A stretch of DNA of 12,194 nucleotides from Spirochaetales bacterium (GTDB lineage Bacteria > Spirochaetota > Spirochaetia > Sphaerochaetales > Sphaerochaetaceae), in assembly GCA_017475725.1 (NCBI GenBank), contig JAFVFA010000053.1, forward strand, positions 1 through 12,194, read 5' to 3'. This document shows positions 1-7,681 of this stretch, piece after piece. The notes under the pieces were generated by a model. It made no database searches. It had not been told where the DNA came from and saw nothing but the letters and a program-made list of their open reading frames with translations. Numbering within the stretch: position 1 is the stretch's first letter; every line of letters begins with the position of its first letter. The translations under genes were made by a program, and so were the position numbers.

Positions 1-998
1 ATCATGCCGTAGAGGTCAAAGCTTGACTGCTCTATGGTAAGCGGATATGCCGTCATGGTCTCTTTCTGGATGTTGTCAATGTAACTGTTTACACCAATTG
101 AAATTGCAAGGATAAGTCCAATGCCGATGATACCGATGGAACCGGCAAAGGAGGTCAGGATTGTGCGGCCCTTTTTGGTAAGTAGGTTGCTGAAGGACAG
201 AGCAAAGGAGGTTCTGAAGCTCATTTTTGCTTTTCTGTCAGTTTTTTTGGCCTTTGCTTCAGTTTCAGGACATTGTTCTTCTACAACAGTCTCCGAAACA
301 GCCCCTGTGACAGCAACTGGGTCAAATGGATCGGAGTCGTCTGTGACACGGCCGTCCCTGAGGCTGACGATCCTTGTAGCATACTGGTCCGCAAGCTCCC
401 TGTTGTGTGTGACCATGACAACCAGACGGTCTTTGGCGACCTCCTTCAGAAGTGCCATCACCTGGAGGCTGGTCTCGCTGTCCAAGGCGCCAGTAGGCTC
501 GTCAGCAAGCAGGATCTGCGGGTCGTTGACCAGGGCTCTGGCGATTGCGACACGCTGCATCTGACCGCCAGAGAGCTGGTTCGGCAGCTTGTGAACCTGC
601 TCGCCCAGCCCTACCTTCTCAAGGGCCTGGACGGCTCTCTGCCTGCGCTGTGATTTTGATATGCCTGCGATTGTGAGGGAAAGCTCGACGTTGGAGAGGA
701 TGTTCTGGTGCGGAATCAGGTTGTAGCTCTGGAACACGAAGCCGATGCTGTGGTTTCGATATGTGTCCCAGTCACGGTCCTTGTACTTCTTGGTGGAGAC
801 GCCGTCAATCAGCATCTCGCCGCTGTCATAGCGGTCAAGTCCGCCCACAATGTTCAGAAGCGTCGTCTTGCCTGATCCGCTCGGTCCCAATATGCAGACG
901 AACTCGTTGTCACGCAGCGTGAGGTCGACCCCATCAAGGGCCTTCTGCACAAGCTCGCCCGTTCTGTACTCTTTCCTTATACCCTTCAATTCAAGCAT
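1..998 (-). CDS. MacB-like ABC exporter, ATPase-permease fusion (3' end cut by window)
   Basis: This gene enters from the left edge and gives 332 residues before the sequence ends. Residues 1-225 are a complete ABC ATPase: Walker A GPSGSGKT at 38-45, Q-loop Gln90, signature LSGGQ at 142-146, Walker B ILLADE at 162-167 and H-loop His198. A charged linker (about 226-258) leads to KMSFRTSFALSFSNLLTKKGRT and a first membrane helix at about 278-304, so the permease is fused to the ATPase and its extracytoplasmic domain begins at the edge. Families with this order (MacB/LolD-type, type VII ABC) drive export or lipoprotein-related steps from the inner membrane; the substrate cannot be read here. The ATG at 998 starts the conserved MLELKGIRKEY. 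It lies 61 bases after the upstream lipoprotein gene, so the two may be co-transcribed, though a separate promoter is also possible. Confidence 0.93.
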   Translation of the reverse strand, partial: MLELKGIRKEYRTGELVQKALDGVDLTLRDNEFVCILGPSGSGKTTLLNIVGGLDRYDSGEMLIDGVSTKKYKDRDWDTYRNHSIGFVFQSYNLIPHQNILSNVELSLTIAGISKSQRRQRAVQALEKVGLGEQVHKLPNQLSGGQMQRVAIARALVNDPQILLADEPTGALDSETSLQVMALLKEVAKDRLVVMVTHNRELADQYATRIVSLRDGRVTDDSDPFDPVAVTGAVSETVVEEQCPETEAKAKKTDRKAKMSFRTSFALSFSNLLTKKGRTILTSFAGSIGIIGIGLILAISIGVNSYIDNIQKETMTAYPLTIEQSSFDLYGM

Positions 999-1004
999 GA
1001 GGTA

Positions 1005-1034
1005 AAGATACCTTCAAAGACGAGTGAATGGCAA
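1005..1034 (-). promoter_or_regulatory. Candidate promoter of the ABC exporter gene
   Basis: On the minus strand TTGCCA (1034-1029) is followed after 18 bases by TATCTT (1010-1005). The -10 box ends 6 bases before the ATG at 998, so a transcript starting at the usual distance would have almost no 5' leader. A GAAGG 12 bases before the ATG is too far for a good ribosome binding site. The match is moderate and the call is inference. Confidence 0.35.
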
Positions 1035-1059
1035 CTTGTGCAGCCCCCTTAATTGACCA

Positions 1060-2385
1060 TTATTTGCCGGGTCTTGAGGGTCGGCCAGAACCCGAGGCTT
1101 TCGAGGAGTTTGAGGATGCTATCCCGAAGGCGCTTCCCTTGCTTTCGGTGCCCTCCACGTACTCCACTCCATCCACGTACAGCTTGTAGCCGTTCAGGTC
1201 TATGCTGCCCGCAGGGCATGTGAGCGATGACACATAGCTGTCCCCCGTCAGGGTCCAGATGCTTGACGCATCGAGTTCCACGTATACATCGCCCTCCTGG
1301 CCTTCCGGATTCAAGGCGCCAGTGAAGCTGGAGCCCTCATTGAGATAGAGGTTCAGGACGGAGATCTCATCCACAAGGATATCGCCGTCCATCTCCTGGG
1401 CTGTGGCTTTGAGTATGACCTTTCCGCCGTTCGAGCCCTCTGTGCCCCAGCCTGCAGCCTCGGCCCTCAGGAAGGCCCCTGTGGCATCGTTGTTAACTAT
1501 GGTCGCACCGTTCAGGGTGATGATGCAGGCTGTGTTGTTGACGAAGAAGATGTCGCCGTTGGCGTTTGTAAGGCTTCCTCCGTTCATGGTGAACTCCGAC
1601 GTCCCCACCGAGGCATCGCCCGACATGCTCTGGTAGATCATCACGGCCTCGTAGATGGAGGATTTCCTGCTGTTCTTCTTTATGTTGGACGCAACCAGCG
1701 TGCAGTTGTTCAGCGTGACCGAGTTGCGGCCCTCTATCACCACACCCTGCGAGACTTTGGACTCAAGGTACGCATCAGTGACCGTGATGTCCGCAGTGCT
1801 GTAGATCGCCGGGGATCCTGAGCCCTCCGTTGTGTAGCTTCCGCCTGTGACGTTGACTGTCCCGCCGCCCTTGTCTGATCTGATTGCCGCCGAGGAGTTC
1901 CCCTTGGTCAGAATCGTCAGGTCGGTTGCGTTCATCGTGCCGCCACCGGTGGTCATCAGTCCACCGGAGCAGTTGCCCACTGTATGGATCTCGGAATCCG
2001 ATATGTTGACCGTGGTCCCTTCCCCGTAGGAGAACACCCCGTTTGCATGGGTGCCGTCGGAACTGATCACCGCATCGCTGATTGTAAGCGTGGCTCCGTT
2101 TGTGGCGAACACCGCGGCGTTCTCCCCGTAGAAGTCGGCATCGTCACCAGACGAGTCTCCGGTCTTGGTCACCGTGATCCCGCTGTATTCCGCATTCTCC
2201 CCATCTGCCAGAATTGCATGCCCACCATTGCTTGAATCCGTGAACGATGTCCCGGAAACCACAGATGCCGTTGTTTTCTCTTTATTCTCAGCAGAAACAG
2301 CCGCTGTCTCATTGCAGCCGGAAGCGAACAGGCTTGCTGCGGACAATGCGGTCACCATGATGATTGATAATGTCTTCCTTCTCAT
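1060..2385 (-). CDS. Secreted lipoprotein with beta-helix-like repeats
   Basis: The reading frame is open from 2445, but the ATG at 2385 is preferred: AAAGGGG lies 5 bases upstream and the product then begins with a textbook lipoprotein signal, MRRKTLSIIMVTALSAASLF followed by ASGC, with Cys24 as the lipidated residue. The mature part (about 418 residues) is rich in Gly, Ser, Thr and Asn and has repeated strand-turn units such as GATLTISDAVISS, GTTVNISDSEIHT, GGTVNVTGGSYTT and NSVTLNNCTLVAS, the spacing expected of a right-handed parallel beta-helix. It ends in a basic, disordered-looking tail, SGSGRPSRPGK. Such proteins are surface or periplasmic and often bind carbohydrate, but no ligand or catalytic site can be assigned. 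It lies 61 bases upstream of the ABC exporter, suggesting a shared operon, and 123 bases after module 1. Confidence 0.85.
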   Translation of the reverse strand: MRRKTLSIIMVTALSAASLFASGCNETAAVSAENKEKTTASVVSGTSFTDSSNGGHAILADGENAEYSGITVTKTGDSSGDDADFYGENAAVFATNGATLTISDAVISSDGTHANGVFSYGEGTTVNISDSEIHTVGNCSGGLMTTGGGTMNATDLTILTKGNSSAAIRSDKGGGTVNVTGGSYTTEGSGSPAIYSTADITVTDAYLESKVSQGVVIEGRNSVTLNNCTLVASNIKKNSRKSSIYEAVMIYQSMSGDASVGTSEFTMNGGSLTNANGDIFFVNNTACIITLNGATIVNNDATGAFLRAEAAGWGTEGSNGGKVILKATAQEMDGDILVDEISVLNLYLNEGSSFTGALNPEGQEGDVYVELDASSIWTLTGDSYVSSLTCPAGSIDLNGYKLYVDGVEYVEGTESKGSAFGIASSNSSKASGSGRPSRPGK

Positions 2386-2397
2386 TTTTGCCCCTTT

Positions 2398-2416
2398 GAA
2401 GGCCTTTGGGCCCTTC
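2398..2416 (-). promoter_or_regulatory. Hairpin in the leader of the lipoprotein gene
   Basis: The leader RNA contains GAAGGGCC-CAAA-GGCCTTC, which pairs over seven bases with one bulged G. It sits between the end of module 1 and the AAAGGGG ribosome binding site of the lipoprotein gene and has no following U-run, so it is not a normal terminator. It could affect translation or mRNA stability. This is inference from pairing alone. Confidence 0.3.
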
Positions 2417-2508
2417 TGGGAACAAGCTACATTCCAGATGGTCACAGAGCAATCAAGCCGGGGTAAGAGAACACAAAACTACATTCGTTCTACACGAAAG
2501 TTCACAGA

Positions 2509-3813
2509 TCAGTTGTAAACCAGGGTGAAATAGACATAAGAGTAGTACATGCCCGGATTGTGCGTGGCAGCCATGGAACCCGAGGTCAGCTTCAGGTATA
2601 TGGTCTGGTCAAGCTCCCAGGTGTTGAGATACTGGGTTGAACCACCAAGGATACCGGAATCAGAGATCTTTGTCGGTGTGAACTTTGGCCGGACAAAATA
2701 TGTAGTCGGAACCGCATTGCTCAGTTTGCCTGCACTTCCTATGTTGCCGTTCAACGTGGCGCTGCCCAATGACCCCATGGACTTGTAGCCGTTGTTCGTG
2801 TTCAGGTAAAGATCATAGTAGATTGTGTTGATGTCCGTCCTGGCCTGGCTCTCGCTTCCGATCTTTATGAACCTGTATGTCCCCGAGGTCTCATACTCTC
2901 TGGTGGGGGATATGTATATGGTGAATTTGCCGGCTCCGTTGCTGGCCGCACTCGAATCTATATGATTATAGAGGAAGCTTGTGTTCGCCACAGCGTAAGG
3001 CGTGTTTTGGGACGTTATCCCCAGATTCATCGAATATGTGTCCGCTGCGGATGTCACGGTGAAGCTGTAGCTACCTTCGTTCCCGGTCGGGTCGATGCCG
3101 ACATAGCCCCTGAGTGTCACCGTCTCTGAAATGGTCTTGGCACCTCCATCCTTCCGCCCATTGCTGTTGCACTCCTGATAGGCTGTGGATGTTATGGTCA
3201 ACGTTGTGGTGTAGTACCCCGCTTCCAGCGTCGTATTGTCATCCGGAATCACAACGCAGACGTCGAACTCCCTTATGTAGTTCGCGTAGAAGCTGAACAA
3301 CCCCTCATAGAAATCCGTGTAGGGCATCAGCATAGTATAGGTCTGGGCGCCTTCGTTGAACTTGAAATAGGACTTCGCTCCGCTTCTGCTGAGAGTCGTC
3401 GAATTCGCCAGTTTCTGGAAGGAATCCACCCCATAGCTTGACGATTGCCTCTCCACGCAGAAGCCGCTGAGCTGGAAGCTCCTTCTGCTGGTCGGGTTGT
3501 TCTCGTGCACAAAGCACCAACCATCGTTGCTTGATATAGTGACCACAACCCCTCCGGAGACGCTCTGGTCCTTGGTTCTCAGGGAATCTCTCAATCTGAA
3601 GATTGCAAGATTGTCCGGAGATGAGTTTTCATAGTCAGCTGAAATGGTGGATGTGCTCAGGCTCTTTGCCTGCGTAAGCTCGATCATCACATTCTGGTTG
3701 TTGACCACATTCCTGGGGAAGTAATAGGCCCTGCCCTCGTTGGCTCCACCGGCGAAGAGGCAGGGAAGGAAGATAATCAGTGTAAACAGTATGGCAGCAA
3801 CACGTCTTCCCAT
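2509..3813 (-). CDS. Module 1 protein A: large exported two-domain beta protein
   Basis: This 434-residue protein has a signal peptide, MGRRVAAILFTLIIFLPCLF, cut near AGG/ANEG. The rest is rich in Thr, Ser, Asn and Tyr with alternating hydrophobic residues and no membrane helix. Two similar halves are visible. The first closes with LEAGYYTTTLTITSTAY and then ETVTLRGYVG near residues 200-240; the second closes at the C-terminus with NPGMYYSYVYFTLVYN. Protein E of module 2 has the same plan, including VNLRGYYG and a YESYIYYHVVYDN end. The ATG lies one base after the TGA of gene B, with AAGGGG 8 bases upstream, so translation is probably coupled. It is the last gene of module 1. The family is unrecognised; a tip or adhesive subunit of a surface fibre is one possibility, not shown by the sequence. 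Confidence 0.85.
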   Translation of the reverse strand: MGRRVAAILFTLIIFLPCLFAGGANEGRAYYFPRNVVNNQNVMIELTQAKSLSTSTISADYENSSPDNLAIFRLRDSLRTKDQSVSGGVVVTISSNDGWCFVHENNPTSRRSFQLSGFCVERQSSSYGVDSFQKLANSTTLSRSGAKSYFKFNEGAQTYTMLMPYTDFYEGLFSFYANYIREFDVCVVIPDDNTTLEAGYYTTTLTITSTAYQECNSNGRKDGGAKTISETVTLRGYVGIDPTGNEGSYSFTVTSAADTYSMNLGITSQNTPYAVANTSFLYNHIDSSAASNGAGKFTIYISPTREYETSGTYRFIKIGSESQARTDINTIYYDLYLNTNNGYKSMGSLGSATLNGNIGSAGKLSNAVPTTYFVRPKFTPTKISDSGILGGSTQYLNTWELDQTIYLKLTSGSMAATHNPGMYYSYVYFTLVYN

Positions 3814-3814
3814 A

Positions 3815-4426
3815 TCAAAGCCCCTTCAACATGAAATAGATGGTCGATTCATAGAGCCCCGCCTTCAGGTCTGTCACCGTCTCGGCAGTGCTTCCGCTGG
3901 TGTTGTCCTCAAGGCTCACATACAGGCTGCGGTTTATAATCGAGAGGGATGTGGTGCCTTGGGTCCAGACATTGGAGTCATCGCCTGCAATGCGAATCCT
4001 GTTCGTCGAATTGTCGGGGACGTTTGCATTCGGGTCGCTCAACGAGCTGTAGAAAAGGTTCCCAAGCCCAAGGACCGCATACAGTCTGTAGTCTATGCTG
4101 TCAAGCGTACCTTCATCGTTCTCACCGCTTCCGGATCTGTGTTCAAGCGGAGTGTGGGCAATAGTGAGCTCGAAGGCGCTCGAGTTGGAGATGAGGGTGT
4201 ACTCCCCTATCCTCAATCCACGGATCTCCGTTTCGTGGTTCGCGTTGTATGCGACCTCGCTCCCGTCCAGGTCGAATGGAAGGACATCCTCTAGAATGGA
4301 GACGGAGAAGTCGACCTCTGCGTTGACATAGCCGAGCATATAGTGTTCATACGGGGCGGTCTTGCCTGCATGCAGGACGGCAAGGAAGGAGACCAAAAGA
4401 ATGAAAACCGAAACTGTTCTTCTCAT
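3815..4426 (-). CDS. Module 1 protein B: small exported beta protein
   Basis: The frame is open from 4573, but that start would overlap gene C by over 130 bases and give no signal peptide. The true start is one of two adjacent ATGs (4429 or 4426): AGGAGG, overlapping the TAG stop of gene C, lies 4 or 7 bases upstream, favouring 4426. The product of about 203 residues starts MRRTVSVFILLVSFLAVLHA, a Sec signal cut after HA. Its best relative in the window is protein F of module 2: both have GY(I/V)NA shortly after the signal, GL(R/Q)IG in the middle, and I-x-H-x-x-L-x-H (IAHTPLEH here, ITHDKLAH in F). It ends KAGLYESTIYFMLKGL, the terminal strand shared by all eight module proteins. Only 8 bases separate it from gene C. 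Function unknown; probably periplasmic or surface-exposed. Confidence 0.85.
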   Translation of the reverse strand: MRRTVSVFILLVSFLAVLHAGKTAPYEHYMLGYVNAEVDFSVSILEDVLPFDLDGSEVAYNANHETEIRGLRIGEYTLISNSSAFELTIAHTPLEHRSGSGENDEGTLDSIDYRLYAVLGLGNLFYSSLSDPNANVPDNSTNRIRIAGDDSNVWTQGTTSLSIINRSLYVSLEDNTSGSTAETVTDLKAGLYESTIYFMLKGL

Positions 4427-4437
4427 CATCCTCCCTC

Positions 4438-5181
4438 CTACGGCGCCGTCACTGAGGCAACGACGCTCGCATAATAGACACCATCGGAGAACGGCACTCC
4501 GGAACTGTTCTTGCCGTCTGCGGTTATGTCCATCGTGATCTCCGCCGTCCCATATCTGTTCCAGTGGTCGCATACTCCACCCGTGTAGCTCACTGTGGCG
4601 TTGCTGACATCGGTGACCTTGGTGTACGTGCTCATGTTGTAGACGACCGATATCGTCTTTGATGCAGATTCCACTTCGGTGGACGCCCCGCTTCCCGTGA
4701 CACTGTCCGCGTACTTGAAGTAGTACCCGGTGAAACGGTTCAGAATCGAGGTTGCAGCCCCTGATTCCTTCCCCGTCGGAATTGCGGTGTTACCGATTCT
4801 GGAGGAAGTGTGTTTCAGGACGACCTTGTAGGGAATCATCCATGGCGAGGAATCGTCATCCTCCAGATACATCGGGCCGAACGAGAAAGACAGGGTCAGT
4901 TCCCCGTAGATGTTCCCGCCAAGGACCCATGAGAACGCTTCGTACTCTGTGCTCCTGGCGTTGATCGGGAGCATGACGGTCTCACCAGTATAGAACTCCA
5001 AGTCATTGGCGTCCAGGAGCCTCAGGGAAACAGCCTTGTCAGGGACGCCCTCCGTGATCAAGCTCTTGTATGCGGTGATCACCTTTGAGGCCTCGCTTTT
5101 CACAACAAGCTCCCCGTCGGCATTGACCACGGAAACCGCAAGGAGCGACAGCATCAGGATTGCAGCAAGCGCCTTTCTCAT
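4438..5181 (-). CDS. Module 1 protein C: small exported beta protein
   Basis: This 247-residue protein starts MRKALAAILMLSLLAVSVVN with signal cleavage after VNA. The ATG at 5181 shares one base with the TGA of gene D (TGATG), and GGAGGG sits 8 bases upstream, so the start and translational coupling are well supported. Residues 83-120 (FSWVLGGNIYGELTLSFSF, then SPWMIPYKV) match residues 75-111 of protein G (FEWGCSMYENQTVDVTFSF, then SPAYTV), making C and G equivalents in the two modules. The C-terminus SDGVYYASVVASVTAP is the shared terminal strand. No enzyme motif, metal site or membrane helix beyond the signal is visible. It is probably an all-beta structural protein secreted with D, B and A; exact function unknown. 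Confidence 0.87.
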   Translation of the reverse strand: MRKALAAILMLSLLAVSVVNADGELVVKSEASKVITAYKSLITEGVPDKAVSLRLLDANDLEFYTGETVMLPINARSTEYEAFSWVLGGNIYGELTLSFSFGPMYLEDDDSSPWMIPYKVVLKHTSSRIGNTAIPTGKESGAATSILNRFTGYYFKYADSVTGSGASTEVESASKTISVVYNMSTYTKVTDVSNATVSYTGGVCDHWNRYGTAEITMDITADGKNSSGVPFSDGVYYASVVASVTAP

Positions 5182-5735
5182 CAGGGTCCCTCCAACGTGA
5201 ACGTCAAGGTGGCCTGGTACGTACCGGAAGCGGCCCCCGTCGCATTTATCGATATCTCGAAATCGGCTATCTCATCCGTGTTCCAGACGGACGATGTATC
5301 ATATTTCTGGATTGTTGCAGAATTCAGGAGCCTTGCACTCCCGGCCCCATGCCCGTTCTCAGCATCGGTCACAGGCACAAGCTCCGCCGGGGAGTCCGGG
5401 ACGAGGATACGCATGGAATAAGGCACATACAGAGAAGGGTCCGATGTGTTTGAGAGGTCGGTGAAGCTCACATCCAGCGAGATTCCATGCAACGTTGTGT
5501 TGAAGTAGATCGCAAGGGTGGAGAACAGGAAGGTCCCACCCTCAGAGAAGTTCCTGGCCGTCATCTTGCGCGTGGTGCCCGGCTCCCAGAACTCGCAGTA
5601 GTAGGACTTGCTGACATTCACGCTGTGCGCCAATCTGAATGACGATGTGGGATACCTTGTCTCCGCGAATGTGCAGAACAGGCACCCCAAAAAATAGAGG
5701 CACAGGAATGTGAAAGCTTTAACCCTTCTTCTCAA
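5181..5735 (-). CDS. Module 1 protein D: small exported beta protein, non-ATG start
   Basis: This is the first gene of module 1. No ATG lies in frame upstream of the signal peptide. I chose the TTG at 5735 because it gives a normal signal, MRRRVKAFTFLCLYFLGCLF then CTFA/ET, and a 184-residue protein. A TTG at 5777 would add 14 residues, but it coincides with the predicted transcription start and gives an odd N-terminus. Neither TTG has a clear ribosome binding site. The mature part is beta-rich, with LHGISLDVSFTDLS and PYSMRIL near residues 82-111 resembling the same region of C and G, and it ends ASGTYQATLTFTLEGP. It corresponds by position and size to protein H, but similarity to H is weak. 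Its TGA overlaps the ATG of gene C. Function unknown. Confidence 0.8.
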   Translation of the reverse strand: MRRRVKAFTFLCLYFLGCLFCTFAETRYPTSSFRLAHSVNVSKSYYCEFWEPGTTRKMTARNFSEGGTFLFSTLAIYFNTTLHGISLDVSFTDLSNTSDPSLYVPYSMRILVPDSPAELVPVTDAENGHGAGSARLLNSATIQKYDTSSVWNTDEIADFEISINATGAASGTYQATLTFTLEGP

Positions 5736-5784
5736 ATAACAATGCGCAATCGCACAGATGGCGACCTTTCCCTTCAATTCAAGG

Positions 5785-5813
5785 AGTATAACAATTTAGT
5801 AAAAACAACACAA
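5785..5813 (-). promoter_or_regulatory. Candidate promoter of module 1
   Basis: On the minus strand TTGTGT (5813-5808), 17 bases and TATACT (5790-5785) are followed by gene D. A TG one base upstream of the -10 box makes it an extended -10. This is the best promoter match in the module region and supports a separate module 1 transcript within the 108-base gap after gene E. The spacer carries the 11-base sequence (5796-5806) that recurs in the palindrome upstream of module 2. Confidence 0.55.
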
Positions 5814-5843
5814 GTAAAAGTTTAGTGGCTCAGGAAGATGTTT

Positions 5844-7049
5844 TCAGTTGTCATAGACAACATGGTAATAGATGTATGACTCGTACTCACCATAGTACCC
5901 ATCGCCCGTATTATGGTCATATATGTTCTCAAGGACATTGACGCCCTGAGGATTCTGGACCTCGATTGACGCTATGCCGTCATACTTGAAGATGTAATAT
6001 CCGGATTGTTGTGCACTTGAATACGTCCCGGTGATGCATTTGTTCTTGGTGCCTTGAACTCCATCATACGCAAGCTTGCCATCAAAGGTCTTTCCTCCGC
6101 TTCCGTTTTCAGGCCTTATGGAGACCGTATATGGAATGGTCTTGGATGGATCCCTGGAATTCACAAGGACAAAGCCGTCCTGATTGGCGCTGTTGTAGGA
6201 AGGACTTGCAGAAGGGAATGTGTAGACGGTGTTGCTCCAGTCAGTCCTCGTTGATGATGGCGTGGAATAGACATGAACTTCTGCAATATCAACAGAATCA
6301 CCACTGCTGAGCATTGAGACTAGATCCAGATTAGTGGCAGCGGAATTCGGGATAACGGTTATGTAGACAGAATCCTGAGAAAGGTCGAACCCATCAGCAT
6401 TTCCGTAATAGCCCCTCAGATTGACCGTTGCGCTTCCGGTGGCGCCGCCTGTCCAGCTGACAGTGAACGAAGCATGGTAATCATCGTTTTCAGCCAGATG
6501 CTGAAGATCGGTACTTGTCAGTTCGTCCATGCAGACCAGCATGTCAAGCCAATAATAGGTGGAGAACTGACCTCCTGCACTAGGCAATGTTATGGTCACA
6601 GAACCCGAGGACCTTGTATTCGGCATTCTGTCGGTATCCCGGATTCCAGCTGATTCATAGTAGTTTTCGGAAAAAATGACATATCTTGATCTTCTGGGAT
6701 TCACAGCAATGCTGAACTCCCTGTACTTTGTGGGATCGGAAGCGGAGACGAACCTTCCGGTCGTTTCAATGGTCACAGTGGTATTCTTGCTTGTACTTTG
6801 TACAACAACCTTCCCTACATAGTTGTTGTTGCTGTTTACACCTGGGGCCTGCCTTCCCTTCAGTTCTGCTGAGGTATATGTTCCACTATAGAAGTCGGTT
6901 CCTCTTATGGGAAGAAACAGAGGGTCTGCAAGGTTGAAGACATTTATGGTCGCATTGGCTCCGGTATCCTGCTGGGTCTGGAACCACACTGCAGCAAAAC
7001 ACATGGAGGGAATCAGGATCAGGCAAAGAAGAACAGCGGGCCTCTTCAT
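5844..7049 (-). CDS. Module 2 protein E: large exported two-domain beta protein
   Basis: This 401-residue protein starts MKRPAVLLCLILIPSMCFAA, a clear Sec signal. Its ATG overlaps the stop of gene F in an ATGA, and GGAGG lies 4 bases upstream. The mature chain is rich in Ser, Thr, Asn and Tyr. A first half closes with NDDYHASFTVSWTGG and TVNLRGYYGNADG near residues 190-220; a second half ends at the C-terminus in GEYESYIYYHVVYDN. Both closing elements and the spacing between them match protein A of module 1 (TVTLRGYVG and YYSYVYFTLVYN), so A and E are probably paralogues. It is the last gene of module 2; 108 bases, including the module 1 promoter, separate it from gene D. No catalytic residues are recognisable. 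Twice the size of its partners and last in order, it could be the terminal or adhesive component. Confidence 0.85.
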   Translation of the reverse strand: MKRPAVLLCLILIPSMCFAAVWFQTQQDTGANATINVFNLADPLFLPIRGTDFYSGTYTSAELKGRQAPGVNSNNNYVGKVVVQSTSKNTTVTIETTGRFVSASDPTKYREFSIAVNPRRSRYVIFSENYYESAGIRDTDRMPNTRSSGSVTITLPSAGGQFSTYYWLDMLVCMDELTSTDLQHLAENDDYHASFTVSWTGGATGSATVNLRGYYGNADGFDLSQDSVYITVIPNSAATNLDLVSMLSSGDSVDIAEVHVYSTPSSTRTDWSNTVYTFPSASPSYNSANQDGFVLVNSRDPSKTIPYTVSIRPENGSGGKTFDGKLAYDGVQGTKNKCITGTYSSAQQSGYYIFKYDGIASIEVQNPQGVNVLENIYDHNTGDGYYGEYESYIYYHVVYDN

Positions 7050-7681
7050 GTGACCTCCAGTTCGATGTGGACATCGGAGGTGTACTGACCCTTTATTTTC
7101 ACGCTTGAATCCTTGTTCAGCCGGAAATAGATTCCGGCATCATGGACTGAGGATATTGAGTTTGAGTGGGGAAGCTCAATCACAATCGCTCCACTGCTTA
7201 GACATATCTGCGTGGCCCTGCTGACCAGAACAGCTCCAGAGTTGACAACGTAATCGATTCCAAGCTCGTAGTCCACGAAAACATTGTCAAGCTCTGTGTG
7301 GGCAAGCTTGTCATGGGTTATGGTAATCACTGCATCATTGGCATCCGCTGAGAATGTGACCAATGCGGAGAAAGTCCCAATCTGAAGACCCGGAGTCGTG
7401 CATGAGGCAGCTGTCGGGGAAATGAAGTTTCTGTATATGTTGTTTGAATCAGTGTAATCCAGATTGATGCCTTTGAAACTTCCGTCCATCTCCTCCAGAA
7501 TAGGGTTCGGGGAGACTCCCAAGTAGGTGGTGAGCTCCACCTGCGGCACTCCATCGTCAATGTAAACCGCGTTGATGTACCCCGATACTCTATGGCCGGA
7601 CTGTTGCTTGTCCTTTACCGCCGAGAAACAAAGAGCCAGGGGCATGAGAACAAAGACCAGCAAGCAAACACTCTTTCTCAT
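7046..7681 (-). CDS. Module 2 protein F: small exported beta protein
   Basis: The frame is open from 7711, but the signal peptide begins at the ATG at 7681 (MRKSVCLLVFVLMPLALCFS, cut after SA), which overlaps the stop of gene G in an ATGA. An ATG two codons upstream (7687) is equally possible: GGGGG lies 4 bases before it and 10 before 7681. The product is 211 residues. Residues 34-38 GYINA, 98-102 GLQIG and 121-128 ITHDKLAH correspond to GYVNA, GLRIG and IAHTPLEH of protein B, so F and B are equivalents. The two histidines in that last motif are conserved, but a metal site cannot be claimed from this alone. It ends KIKGQYTSDVHIELEVT, the common terminal strand, and overlaps gene E by four bases. 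Confidence 0.85.
   Translation of the reverse strand: MRKSVCLLVFVLMPLALCFSAVKDKQQSGHRVSGYINAVYIDDGVPQVELTTYLGVSPNPILEEMDGSFKGINLDYTDSNNIYRNFISPTAASCTTPGLQIGTFSALVTFSADANDAVITITHDKLAHTELDNVFVDYELGIDYVVNSGAVLVSRATQICLSSGAIVIELPHSNSISSVHDAGIYFRLNKDSSVKIKGQYTSDVHIELEVT

Noticed and set aside
121..653. Plus-strand open frames across the ABC exporter gene
   Set aside because: The minus strand encodes all ABC ATPase motifs in order without a break, so these are antisense shadows.
1060..2385. The repetitive lipoprotein gene as a DNA repeat array
   Set aside because: The repeats are at the protein level only; the DNA units are not near-identical copies.
2484..2498. Possible intrinsic terminator after gene A
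   Set aside because: The stem is only five base pairs (TTCGT/ACGAA) with no solid U-run directly after it.
4427..4573. An extended start of gene B at 4573
   Set aside because: It would overlap gene C by over 130 bases and bury the signal peptide; the ATG pair at 4426/4429 has a strong AGGAGG.
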